A stretch of DNA of 64,000 nt from Halalkaliarchaeum desulfuricum (GTDB taxonomy: Archaea; Halobacteriota; Halobacteria; Halobacteriales; Haloferacaceae). The stretch lies in the NCBI RefSeq assembly GCF_002952775.1, contig NZ_CP025066.1, positions 1,550,001 to 1,614,000 of the forward strand, written 5' to 3'. A program made the position numbers and the translations under genes. Of the stretch, positions 1 to 7,998 are shown in pieces; positions within the stretch are counted from its first letter, which is position 1; each line of letters starts with the position of its first letter. Under the pieces are notes generated by a model, which did no database searches, was not told where the DNA came from, and saw only the letters and a program-made list of their open reading frames with translations.

Positions 1-128
1 CGGGCGACGTCGTCGTCGCACTGATAGTCGGACAGTACCTCCTGAAACTCGCGATCGCGGTGCTCGACACCCCGCTCGTCTATCTCGTGGTTGGTGCGGT
101 ACGTCGGTACGACGTCTCTCCGGCGTGA
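1..128 (+). CDS. C-terminal end of a queuosine-precursor (VUT/YhhQ-type) transporter, partial
   Basis: Reading in the third frame, the window opens inside a gene that stops with TGA at 126-128. The 41 visible residues are hydrophobic and contain a membrane helix followed by LDTPLVYLVVG, which resembles the last helix of the VUT/YhhQ family of inner-membrane queuosine or archaeosine precursor transporters. The start and most of the protein lie upstream of the window. The gene is convergent with rlmE, whose stop is 86 bp away. The family call rests on a short tail, so it is an inference; any polytopic membrane protein with such a tail remains possible. Confidence 0.5.
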   Translation, partial: GDVVVALIVGQYLLKLAIAVLDTPLVYLVVGAVRRYDVSPA

Positions 129-214
129 GCGGGAGTTCGCTATACTCGAGCAGCGTCGGGAACGCATCCAGCCGACGATAGCGAAAGCACCGATCCGGAT
201 CTTCCGACGGGCCG

Positions 215-1006
215 TCAGTCGTCGACGCGTTCGGCGAAGCCGAACCGTGGCTTGACGTCGTCGACGACCACCTCGACGGTTTCCCCTTTCTCCGCTTCGG
301 GGACGAACAGGGTGTACCCGTCGACCTTGGCGATCCCGTCGCCCTCGCGTCCGGTGTCCGTGATCTCGACTGTGAGTCGATCGCCGACTTCGACCGGCGC
401 GGTGAGCCGTCCCTTGGCGACGAGATACACCTCGGAGGAGGAATCCCGGGAGGCCTCCGGCGAGACGATCCGGACGTACTCGAACTCTTCGTCGATATCG
501 GTTTTGAGATCATCGAGGTCCCGTCCCTCGAACACCTTGACGACGAGGTCCCCGCCGGGTGCGAGCAGTTCGAGGGCGGTCTCGAACGCCTGGCGGGCCA
601 GGTGAACCGACCGGGCGTGATCCAGCGAGTACTCGCCGGTCATGTTCGGCGCCAGGTCGGAGACGACGACGTCCGCGCCGCCCTCGCCGACGGCGTCACG
701 GAGACGCTCGCGGGTTCGTTCGTCGGTCATGTCCCCGCGGATCGTCTCGATTCGCGGGTCCGCCGCCAGTTCGTCCTCCTCGAACTCTCGGATCCGCTGG
801 AAGTCGACGCCGACGACGGTTCCGGCGTCGCCGACGCGCTCGGCAGCGACCTGGAGCCACCCGCCCGGCGCCGCCCCGAGGTCGACGACCGTCTCGCCGC
901 CCGAAAAGAGGTCGGCGGTCTCGTCGATCTGCAGGAGCTTGTAGGCGGCCCGGGTCCGGTAGCCCTCCTGTTTGGCCTTGTTGTAGTAGTGGTCGCGTCG
1001 TGTCAT
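215..1006 (-). CDS. rlmE: 23S rRNA (uridine-2'-O-)-methyltransferase RlmE/FtsJ with TRAM domain
   Basis: A 263-residue SAM-dependent RNA 2'-O-methyltransferase, expected to methylate a uridine of 23S rRNA in the large ribosomal subunit. The Rossmann SAM motif DLGAAPGGW is at residues 42-50. The catalytic K-D-K-E tetrad of the FtsJ family is present as K23 (AAYK), D117 (SDLAPN), K157 (VVKVFEG) and E192 (SSEVY). From about residue 203 a TRAM RNA-binding domain follows, an extension common in archaeal RlmE and absent from E. coli RlmE. The ATG at 1006 (MTRRDHYYNKAK) was chosen because the family begins exactly there; the open frame runs 51 codons further upstream without similarity to the family. 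Confidence 0.93.
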   Translation of the reverse strand: MTRRDHYYNKAKQEGYRTRAAYKLLQIDETADLFSGGETVVDLGAAPGGWLQVAAERVGDAGTVVGVDFQRIREFEEDELAADPRIETIRGDMTDERTRERLRDAVGEGGADVVVSDLAPNMTGEYSLDHARSVHLARQAFETALELLAPGGDLVVKVFEGRDLDDLKTDIDEEFEYVRIVSPEASRDSSSEVYLVAKGRLTAPVEVGDRLTVEITDTGREGDGIAKVDGYTLFVPEAEKGETVEVVVDDVKPRFGFAERVDD

Positions 1007-1055
1007 TTTCCATGTATAGGATGGCGAGGCGTTTATGAGCGTCGAGTCCGCTCCG

Positions 1056-1595
1056 TCACCCGGCGTCGGCCCTGCGACGGGCCCGGAGTCGTTCGCCCCT
1101 GGAGCCCTCGGCAGACTCGAGGGTCGGATCCTCGACGATCTCGAAGCCGCACGCCTCATAAAAGGGACGGGCCGTCCGGTCGAACCTGGCGGTCACCACG
1201 GGTGTCGCCCCCGGAGGAGCGTGTTCGATCGCGAAGCTGCAGGCGGCCTCGACGAGCGCGCGTCCGATCCCCCGTCCCCGTCGCCGACGGCGGACCGCCA
1301 CCTGCTCGATCTCCACCTCGCCGGGGGACGACGCTGGACGGTCACTCAATACGAGCGCGCCCACGACGCGGTCAGCCGACGACTCCGGGGAGGGGTCCGT
1401 CCGGGCCGCGGCGGCGACGAACGCCCGTGGCGGATCATCGCGGAGTCGACGCCGCAATCTCTCGACGTCCGTCTCGAGTGCGGCCCCGTCGAACACGCGC
1501 ACGATTCCCAGGAGATCTGCCGGGAGCGCGCGCCTGATGATCACGTCTGGTGGAAGCGCGTCCGGGATATCGCAAACGTGGGAGTCGTCCCTCAT
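1056..1595 (-). CDS. GNAT family N-acetyltransferase
   Basis: A 179-residue GCN5-related acetyltransferase of unknown substrate. The acetyl-CoA pyrophosphate-binding motif A is seen as RRRRRGRGIGRALVEAA in the middle of the protein (R/Q-x-x-G-x-G/A pattern), followed by the motif B region with FDRTARPFYEACGFEIVED, a typical GNAT C-terminal strand-helix containing the conserved tyrosine. The first 50 residues (VIIRRALPADLLGIVRVF) fit the GNAT beta1-alpha1 start. Its start codon overlaps the stop of the upstream glutaredoxin gene by one base, so the two are probably co-transcribed and translationally coupled. Confidence 0.85.
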   Translation of the reverse strand: MRDDSHVCDIPDALPPDVIIRRALPADLLGIVRVFDGAALETDVERLRRRLRDDPPRAFVAAAARTDPSPESSADRVVGALVLSDRPASSPGEVEIEQVAVRRRRRGRGIGRALVEAACSFAIEHAPPGATPVVTARFDRTARPFYEACGFEIVEDPTLESAEGSRGERLRARRRADAG

Positions 1596-1906
1596 CAGTT
1601 CTGGGCGCGATCCCGAAGCCGTCGCCGGAGATCGAACGAGTCCACCCGGTACTTGTAGGCGGGGTCGCCGTCCACGAGGACGTACGGAACCCGATCGCCG
1701 TACTCGTCTTTCAGCTGTTCGTCCTCGTCGACGTCGATCTCGTCGATTGCGACGATCACACCGACGTCGGCGGCGACTTGCCGGATGACCTCGATCGCCT
1801 CGTCACACAGGTGACAGTCCTCCCGCGAGTAGACGGTCACGTCGACCGGCACCCCCTCGACGTCCCCCGTCTCGGCGTTCCCCGTTACATCGTCTCGGTT
1901 TCCCAT
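1595..1906 (-). CDS. Glutaredoxin-like thiol-disulfide protein (DUF836 type)
   Basis: A 103-residue thioredoxin-fold protein. The strand VTVYSREDCHLCDEA carries a CxxC redox motif (CHLC) at the start of the first helix, and VPYVLVDG supplies the cis-proline loop of glutaredoxins. The first 25 or so residues are a polar haloarchaeal extension. Probable role: small disulfide reductant or glutaredoxin-like carrier in the cytosol; its partner is unknown. The ATG at 1906 is preferred over one 17 codons upstream because a TATA box (read leftward) lies at 1935-1943, placing the transcription start almost on this ATG, the normal leaderless arrangement. Confidence 0.8.
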   Translation of the reverse strand: MGNRDDVTGNAETGDVEGVPVDVTVYSREDCHLCDEAIEVIRQVAADVGVIVAIDEIDVDEDEQLKDEYGDRVPYVLVDGDPAYKYRVDSFDLRRRLRDRAQN

Positions 1907-1934
1907 GTCCGTGCCGTCATCTCTGGACTCGACG

Positions 1935-1943
1935 CTTATATAC
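1935..1943. promoter_or_regulatory. TATA element apparently shared by divergent glutaredoxin and Cas4-like genes
   Basis: CTTATATAC is the only TATA-like sequence in the gap. Read leftward it is about 30 bp from the glutaredoxin ATG at 1906. Read rightward it is about 27 bp from a GTG at 1966 in frame with the Cas4-like gene. The two proposed starts are exactly 60 bp apart with the TATA near the middle, the same geometry as at 45074/45134. Confidence 0.5.
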
Positions 1944-1965
1944 CATGCCGGGACCACTCCGGCGC

Positions 1966-2640
1966 GTGACCGGCTCGCGATCCGACGAAACGGTGACGTT
2001 CGGCGATCTCTCGCGGGGGGCCTACTGCCCGCGACAGCTGTATCACGCCCGAAAGGAGGACGATCGAGAGCCGCCGCCGGACGCGACCGATCGTATCGAG
2101 TTGGCCTTCCGATACCCGTCGCTGCTCGACGCCTCCGACCGGGAACTTCGCGAGGCTCCGATCGATGTCGAACCGGACGCCTTCCGCCGAAACCTCGCCA
2201 GACTCCGAACGCGCGACGACTGGGACGAACTGGCCTCGCCGTCCCGGACCCGGGTACTGTTGTCCGGGAAGGATTGTCGCGGGATCGCCCACAAGATCGT
2301 CGGCGACCCAGGAGTCCCGACGATCGTCTCCCCCGGAACGCCGCCGGATCAGGGGACGTGGAACCACCACCGCGTGCGCGCAGTCGCCGCCGCCAAGGCC
2401 CTCTCGTGGGAGCAAACCCGGCAGGTGTCGACGTCGTTCGTGGAGTATCCGGCCCACGGGGTCGTTCGAACCGTCGAACTCACGACCCGCGCGAAAGCGG
2501 CCTACCGCTCCGCGCTTCGGGCGGTGCGGGCCATCGACGGCCCGCCGCCGCGAGCGAACGACGCCCGGTGTGAGGGCTGTGAATACAGCCAGGCGTGTGG
2601 CACCCGAACCCGGTCGCTCCGGTCGCTGCTCGGGATTTGA
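1966..2640 (+). CDS. Cas4-like (RecB/Dna2 family) iron-sulphur protein, nuclease residues apparently lost
   Basis: A 224-residue protein whose four-cysteine arrangement matches Cas4/Dna2 exonucleases: one cysteine near the N-terminus (C21 in GAYCPRQLYHARK) and three at the C-terminus in CX2CX5C spacing (C202, C205, C211), the ligands of a [4Fe-4S] cluster in that family. The region between has the order of the PD-(D/E)XK nuclease core, but where Cas4 has an aspartate (GxxD) this protein has GIAHKIV, and where it has E-x-K it has IVSPGTPP, so metal-binding residues appear replaced. No cas1, cas2 or CRISPR array is in the window, so a role in spacer acquisition is not supported. GTG at 1966 fits the TATA box; an ATG at 1945 lies almost on that TATA and is less likely. 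Confidence 0.6.
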   Translation: MTGSRSDETVTFGDLSRGAYCPRQLYHARKEDDREPPPDATDRIELAFRYPSLLDASDRELREAPIDVEPDAFRRNLARLRTRDDWDELASPSRTRVLLSGKDCRGIAHKIVGDPGVPTIVSPGTPPDQGTWNHHRVRAVAAAKALSWEQTRQVSTSFVEYPAHGVVRTVELTTRAKAAYRSALRAVRAIDGPPPRANDARCEGCEYSQACGTRTRSLRSLLGI

Positions 2641-3021
2641 ACCTCGAGCTTTTGCTGCGGTCGCTCCCTTCGGTCGCTCCCTGGCAAAAGCTCGACCAAA
2701 AGCGCTGCGAGCCTCCCGTTGGTCGGCTCTTGGCCCGCTCGCTCACTGCGGTCGCTCGCGGGTCAACACGGACCTCTCCAGAAAGAACAGGCCGAGTACA
2801 TCAAAGGGCAAATTCCGTCGAGCATCCGCGAGCGAAGCGAGGCGCGAGTGAAACGAGCGCCTCGGAAACGCGAACGGGGAGCACAGCGACCCGTGAGCGA
2901 AGCGAGCGGTTCACCGCCGGAGCGGGCGTAGCCCGCGGAGGCGGCTTTTTTGGTCGAGCTTTTTTGGCGGGGGTCGAACGAACGCAGTGAGTGAGGCCCC
3001 CGTTAAAAAAGGTCGTTGTAT
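2641..3021. repeat. Repeat-rich intergenic element with nested inverted repeats (no gene)
   Basis: No credible gene. An 11-bp perfect inverted repeat (CGAGCTTTTGC at 2645-2655, its complement at 2684-2694) encloses a direct repeat of GGTCGCTCC. The right arm continues as AAAAGCTCGACCAAAAGC (2686-2703), whose near-complement recurs at about 2943-2964, bracketing roughly 240 bp full of GAGCGAAGCGAG-type motifs. Leftward, the first bases after the scpA stop run into a poly-T tract (complement of 3005-3010) that could terminate the smc-scpA transcript. A similar block lies at about 30690-30835 beyond korB. Confidence 0.6.
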
Positions 3022-3891
3022 TTAGTCATCGGCGACCGCTTCGGCGTCCTCGGCGACGGCGGTGATGGTGTGATCCAGGATCCACAGGTCGCCGAACAGT
3101 TCGTCCTGCTGCAGTCGAACCGCACCCCGGTGAGCCATGAACAAAAGCGACAGATACGTCATAAAGGGGCGCCCGCCGGCGGTGCGCACCTCCGCGAACA
3201 GCACCTCCCCCCGTCCGGCGGCGTACTGCTCCCGGAGCGCGTCAGTCACCCCCTCGATCACCTCCTCGATGTCCTCGTCGTGCGTCCGCTCCGTAACGTC
3301 TCCCGCGGTCGGCTCCCCGTCCCGCCGGGCGTCGTCGTCGGCATGGTAGTCCAGCGTCTGCATCCCGCGGTCGTATCCCGTCGGGGAACCGCTGGTGTCG
3401 TACTCCCGCCGGCGCTTCCACCACGACTCCCGTTCCGCCTCCCGGAGCTCCCGGACGAGCCCCTCGAGCGTCTCCGGCTGCCCACGGGTGTTCTTCCGGT
3501 CGAGCCGGCGGTCCATCTCCGCCTCGAGCGCGTCGACCGGGTCGAACGCCGGATCCGACCGGTCGTCCGTGCCGCCCTCCATCGCCAGCTCCCACGGCTC
3601 GGGCTCGTTTTCCTTCTCGTCGTCCTCCGCGAGCATCGCGTCGCTTTTCATCCGCAACAGCACGGAGGCGTAAAACAGCGCCCGACCCGACGTCCGCAGG
3701 TCCGTGGCGTCGAGCTTCTCGAGGAACGCGTCGGTGACCGTGACGATGTCGATGTCCCACGGCTCGATCTCGCCCTCCTCGGCGAGCTGGACGAGGAGTT
3801 CGACCGGCTCGACCTCGTCGTCGTCGAGGTCGGCCGGGCCCGATCCGGGCGGTGGCTCGCCTGTGACGTCGAGCCCGAAGCTGCTAGTCAC
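3022..3891 (-). CDS. scpA: Segregation and condensation protein ScpA (kleisin)
   Basis: A 289-residue kleisin that bridges the head and neck of Smc in the prokaryotic condensin complex and acts on chromosome organisation. The N-terminal kleisin signature is seen as EPVELLVQLAEEGEIEPWDIDIVTVTDAFL, and LRTSGRALFYASVLLRMKSDAML continues the family pattern. The C-terminal winged helix (about residues 225-289) ends with FGDLWILDHTITAVAEDAEAVADD. The middle is an acidic linker. The start is GTG; the gene overlaps the end of smc by 8 bases, showing coupling of the two subunits. No ScpB homologue is adjacent. The 3' end runs into the repeat element described separately. Confidence 0.92.
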   Translation of the reverse strand: MTSSFGLDVTGEPPPGSGPADLDDDEVEPVELLVQLAEEGEIEPWDIDIVTVTDAFLEKLDATDLRTSGRALFYASVLLRMKSDAMLAEDDEKENEPEPWELAMEGGTDDRSDPAFDPVDALEAEMDRRLDRKNTRGQPETLEGLVRELREAERESWWKRRREYDTSGSPTGYDRGMQTLDYHADDDARRDGEPTAGDVTERTHDEDIEEVIEGVTDALREQYAAGRGEVLFAEVRTAGGRPFMTYLSLLFMAHRGAVRLQQDELFGDLWILDHTITAVAEDAEAVADD

Positions 3892-6800
3892 CCGCGCTCA
3901 CCTCCCCGGACTCGTCGGCACTCTCCCCGCCCTCTTCGCCGAACTGCAGGCCGGTGACGGCGCTTACGTTGTCCTGTTGCATGGTCACCCCGATCGCCCG
4001 TTCGGAGCGCTCGAGCAGCGCAGAGCGGTGCGAGACGACGACGAACTGCGCGTCGCCCGCCAGATCGTCGACCATCTCCCCGACGCGCTCGGCGTTGACC
4101 GCATCGAGGAACGCGTCGATCTCGTCGAGCGCGTAAAACGGCGCCGGGTTGTGCCGCTGGATCGCGAAGACGAACGACAGCGCAGTCAGCGACTTCTCGC
4201 CGCCGGACATCGCGTCGAGCCGCTGGACCGGCTTGTCCGCCGGACGCGCTTTCATCGTCAGCCCGCCCTCGAACGGGTCCTCGGGATCCTCCAAGACGAG
4301 TTCGCCCGATCCGTCCGAAAGCCGGGAGAAGACGTTCTGGAACTCGGTGTCGATCGACTCGAACGCCTCCATGAACGTCTGCTTTTTCTGTGCCTCGTAC
4401 CGATCGATCCGTTCTTCGATCCCGTCCCGTTCCTCGACGAGCACGTCCCGGCGCTCGGTCATCGTCTCCAGCTCCGACTGTACCTCGTCGTACTCGTCGA
4501 TCGCGAGCATGTTCACCGGCTCCAGTTGTGCCATCTCGGCTTTCAGCTCCTCGATCCGCGCTTCGAGTTCGTCGTGGTCGGGGATCTCCTCGGGGTCGTA
4601 GTCGCCGACGGCCGCCTCGAGCTCCTCGATCTCCCACTCGAGTCGCTCTTTCGTCTCCCGAAGGTCCGATAACGTCGACTCGATCTCCGAAACGCGGTCG
4701 CGCTGTTCGTCCCGGGCGCTTTCCGCCTGCCGAAGTTCTTTCCGGAGGTCGGTGCGCTCTTCTTTCAGGTCGACGAGTTCCCCTTCGAGCTCCTCGATTG
4801 CGGCCCGCTTTTCCTCGAGCGCGTCCCGCTTTTTCTCGATCCGCTCCTCGTAGTCCTCGATGTCGGATTCGGCGTTCGCCTTCCGCTCCCGGGCGGTCTC
4901 GACGGTCCCCTGCAGCTCCTCGATCGACTCCTCGACGTACTCGATCTCGACGTTCCGCTCGTTGAGTCTCCCGTCGAGATCGTCCATCTTCGACTCCAGT
5001 TCGTCGATCTCACCGCGCACCTCGTCCGCGCGGTCGGTGAGCTCCGGGATCCGCGAGTCGGCGAGTTCGGCCTCCAGCTCCTCGATTTCCCCCTCGACGT
5101 CGGCCCGCGTTTCCTGGACGCCGGACAGCTCCGCCTCCAGTTCGTTCATCTGCTCGTCGACCGACTCCCGCTTTGTCTCCAGCTCTTCGATCCGGTCTTC
5201 GAGCTCTTCGATCCGGTCGTCCTGCTCGTCGAGTTCCGCCTCGACGTCCTCGATATCGCCCTCGACCGCCCGAACCCTGTCGGCGGCGTCCGTCTTCCGG
5301 TCGCGGGCGTCGTCGATGTCGCCTTCGAGCTCGCGGATCTCCGCCTCCAGCTCCCGGCGTCGGTCCTCCAGATCGGAGATTTCCTCGGCGAGCCGTTCGA
5401 GTTTCCCCTTCCCGGACTTGCTGAAGGAGTATCTGGACCCGCCGCCGGAGCCGCCCGTCATCGCGCCGGAGCGTTCGACCAGGTCGCCATCGAGGGTGAC
5501 CATCCGGTACTCGCCCATCAGATCCCGGGCCGTGTCCATGTCCTCGACGACCAGCGTGGAGCCGAGCACATACGAGAAGACGCCCTCGTACTCCTCCTCG
5601 TAGTCGACCAGGTTGCGGGCGAAATCGACCACGCCGGGGTGGGAGGGCTCACGGGGCAGGCTCCGGGTTTCCATCTCGGTGATCGGCAGGAACGTCGCCC
5701 GCCCCGCGTTGCGCGACTTGAGGTAGTCGATGCAGGTCGCCCCGACGCCGTCGTCGTCGACGACGACGTTCGCGAGTCGACCGCCCGCGGCGGTTTCGCA
5801 GGCGACTGCGTACGCGGAGTCGACCGCACCGAGGTCGCCGACCGCGCCGTGGACGCCGGAAACCTCCGCGTTCAGGATCGTCGTGACCGACCGCGGCCAG
5901 GAGCTGTCGCCCTCGCGGTCGGCGCGCGCCTCGAGTTCGGCGTACTCGGTCTGTTTCTCGCGGAGTTCGTCTTCGACTTCCTCGAGTTCCGCCGACAGCT
6001 CCTCCTTTTCGGCCTGTAGCTCCTCGATCGTTCCCTCGATCGTCCGCAGGTTCCGCTCTGCGGTGTCGAGTTCGCCGTGTAGCTCCGACCTGCGCGCTTT
6101 CAGTTCGGGGATCGTCTCGTGGGCGGCCTCGAGTTCCTCGCGCGCCTCGGCGAGCTCGTTGGATCGCCGTCTGGCGTCGTCGAGCAGGCGGTCCTTCTCG
6201 CGCTGGAGGTCGTTCGCTTCGTCTTTTAGCTCCTCGAGCCGCTGTTTGCGGTCGGCGAGGTCGGCCTTCAGCTCGTCGAACTCGGTGTCCTCCGACTCGA
6301 TCTCGGCTTCGATCTCCGCGAGTTCCGACTGCTTTTCGCCGATCTCCCGCTTCACCGATGCCTTCTCGACTTTCAGCTCGCGGATCTCGCCTTCCAGTTC
6401 ATCGAGGCGCTCCTCCTTGCGATCGATCTGGACGAACGCCTCCCGGCGCTCGGTTTCGGCGTCCTCGATCCGCTCGGTTGCGGTCTCGATTTTCCCTTCG
6501 AGCCGAGAGATCTCACCTTTGACCTCCTCGATCTCGCTTTTGATCCGGAGCTGCTCGTCCTCGCCTTTCCGCTCGATCTCGCGGTTGAGCTCCTCGAGTT
6601 CCGCCTCGAGTTCGTCGACCCGGGCCTGGCGCTCGTCGAGCTCCGCTTGCAGCTCCTCGCGGGTCTGTTGGTTCGCCTCGATCTTCTTTTCGGTCCCCTC
6701 GAGAGTGCCCCGCTTTTCCTCGAGTTCGGCTGCCTCGAGGTAGCCCTCGTACTCCGCTTTCTCCTCGCGCAGCGACTCGTACTCGAGGGCGGCCTCCCGC

Positions 6801-7483
6801 TCGTCCTCCAGCTGCTCGAGCCGGTCCTGTTTCTCCCCGATCCGGAGGTCGGCCTCGCCGATCCGGGACTCGACCGTCTCTAACTCCTCGAATGCGTCCT
6901 CCTTTTTGGCGTCGAACTCCGCGACGCCGGCGATCTCGTCGAGTATCCCCCGGCGCTGGTAGGGGGTCATGTTGATGATCTCGGTGACGTCCCCCTGCAT
7001 CACGACGTTGTACCCCTCGGGGGTGATTCCCGCCTGCGAGAGCAGATCACGGATGTCAGAGAGGTTCACCGAGCGCTCGTTGAGGTAGTAGTAGGAGTAG
7101 TAGTTGTCCTCGGTCTCTTTCACCCGGCGCTTGATCGTGATCTCGTCGACGTCGCCGATCCGGTCGCTGCCCGCGGCAGTGACCACCTGCTCCCGCGAGA
7201 GAGTGTGGTCCTCGTTGTCCAGCACCACCGTCACCGACGCCTCGTTCGGCCCGGACGACCCGGCGCCGTCCTCGTGACCGGGGTTGTAGATGAGGTCGGT
7301 CAGCTTCTTCGCACGGATCCCCCGAGTTCTGGCGAGCCCCAGCGCGAACAGGACCGCGTCGATGATGTTCGACTTGCCCGAGCCGTTCGGCCCGGTGATC
7401 ACCGTGAAGTCCTCGTAAAAGGGGATACGCGTCGGTCGTCCGAAGCTCTTGAAGTCGTCCAGTACGAGCTCTTTGATATGCAT
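3884..7483 (-). CDS. smc: Chromosome segregation ATPase Smc
   Basis: A full-length 1199-residue SMC protein. Walker A is GPNGSGKS at residues 31-38. Two long heptad-rich coiled-coil arms flank a hinge of about residues 520-680 that includes the glycine-rich stretch around VACETAAGGRLANVVVDDD. The C-terminal head carries the ABC signature MSGGEKS, Walker B ending in FYALDEIDAFLD, and the D-loop/H-loop region VVVSHRSALLE. Function: ATP-driven DNA loop organisation with the ScpA kleisin encoded directly downstream with an 8-bp overlap. The acidic tail after the head (EEGGESADESGEVSAGD) is typical of haloarchaea. The ATG at 7483 matches the family start exactly (MHIKELVLDDFKSFG). Confidence 0.97.
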   Translation of the reverse strand: MHIKELVLDDFKSFGRPTRIPFYEDFTVITGPNGSGKSNIIDAVLFALGLARTRGIRAKKLTDLIYNPGHEDGAGSSGPNEASVTVVLDNEDHTLSREQVVTAAGSDRIGDVDEITIKRRVKETEDNYYSYYYLNERSVNLSDIRDLLSQAGITPEGYNVVMQGDVTEIINMTPYQRRGILDEIAGVAEFDAKKEDAFEELETVESRIGEADLRIGEKQDRLEQLEDEREAALEYESLREEKAEYEGYLEAAELEEKRGTLEGTEKKIEANQQTREELQAELDERQARVDELEAELEELNREIERKGEDEQLRIKSEIEEVKGEISRLEGKIETATERIEDAETERREAFVQIDRKEERLDELEGEIRELKVEKASVKREIGEKQSELAEIEAEIESEDTEFDELKADLADRKQRLEELKDEANDLQREKDRLLDDARRRSNELAEAREELEAAHETIPELKARRSELHGELDTAERNLRTIEGTIEELQAEKEELSAELEEVEDELREKQTEYAELEARADREGDSSWPRSVTTILNAEVSGVHGAVGDLGAVDSAYAVACETAAGGRLANVVVDDDGVGATCIDYLKSRNAGRATFLPITEMETRSLPREPSHPGVVDFARNLVDYEEEYEGVFSYVLGSTLVVEDMDTARDLMGEYRMVTLDGDLVERSGAMTGGSGGGSRYSFSKSGKGKLERLAEEISDLEDRRRELEAEIRELEGDIDDARDRKTDAADRVRAVEGDIEDVEAELDEQDDRIEELEDRIEELETKRESVDEQMNELEAELSGVQETRADVEGEIEELEAELADSRIPELTDRADEVRGEIDELESKMDDLDGRLNERNVEIEYVEESIEELQGTVETARERKANAESDIEDYEERIEKKRDALEEKRAAIEELEGELVDLKEERTDLRKELRQAESARDEQRDRVSEIESTLSDLRETKERLEWEIEELEAAVGDYDPEEIPDHDELEARIEELKAEMAQLEPVNMLAIDEYDEVQSELETMTERRDVLVEERDGIEERIDRYEAQKKQTFMEAFESIDTEFQNVFSRLSDGSGELVLEDPEDPFEGGLTMKARPADKPVQRLDAMSGGEKSLTALSFVFAIQRHNPAPFYALDEIDAFLDAVNAERVGEMVDDLAGDAQFVVVSHRSALLERSERAIGVTMQQDNVSAVTGLQFGEEGGESADESGEVSAGD

Positions 7484-7509
7484 GTGTCGCTCGCGATGGA
7501 GCCGCGAGC

Positions 7510-7890
7510 TTACGCGACGATTATGTCGCTCTCCTCCGACTCCCCATCTCCGCTCGATTCGTCAGGCTCCTCGGATTTATCTGCTTCGACCGACTCGTCG
7601 GCGGTGTCCTCTCCAGTGGCCGCATCGCCATCGGCGGCCGCGTCCGCGCTCGACTCCTCGGCGCGCTTCGCCTCGGGATTCGCCTCGACGACGTCGGCGT
7701 GGACGTCACTTTTGGTCGTCCGTTCTGCGGGAACCTCTGACGGCTCCTCCGGCGGTTCCGGCTCCCCGTGTTCGGCCGCTTCGAGGTCCTGGAGGCGCGC
7801 TTTCGTCTCCACCAACTCCTCGGTCAGTCCGTTGACTGCGGCCTGAAGCTCCTGCACCTGGCGTTCCAGGTCCTCCACCCGGTTACTCAT
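7510..7890 (-). CDS. Short N-terminal coiled coil with acidic disordered tail (DUF7518-like)
   Basis: A 126-residue protein. Residues 1-42 (VEDLERQVQELQAAVNGLTEELVETKARLQDLE) form a leucine-heptad coiled coil; the remainder is an acidic, Ala/Glu/Asp/Ser-rich disordered tail ending DIIVA. It resembles haloarchaeal proteins now placed in DUF7518, sometimes called bZIP-like because of the zipper. There is no basic region, so DNA binding is not supported. It lies 26 bp upstream of smc in the same direction, so it may belong to the condensin operon and could be a partner or assembly factor, but that is inference from position only. Confidence 0.7.
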   Translation of the reverse strand: MSNRVEDLERQVQELQAAVNGLTEELVETKARLQDLEAAEHGEPEPPEEPSEVPAERTTKSDVHADVVEANPEAKRAEESSADAAADGDAATGEDTADESVEADKSEEPDESSGDGESEESDIIVA

Positions 7891-7998
7891 ACGAACAACA
7901 GGTTGTTCCGGCTGTATAAATGTGCGTCAGACGGGCGTGTGACGATGCCACATGCCGGCCAGAGAGCCACCCGACTCTCAGTTTCGCCGATCCGACAC

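Noticed and set aside
1966-2640. Cas4-like gene taken as evidence of a CRISPR-Cas locus
   Set aside because: No Cas1, Cas2, effector genes or array nearby, and the predicted nuclease residues seem to be missing.
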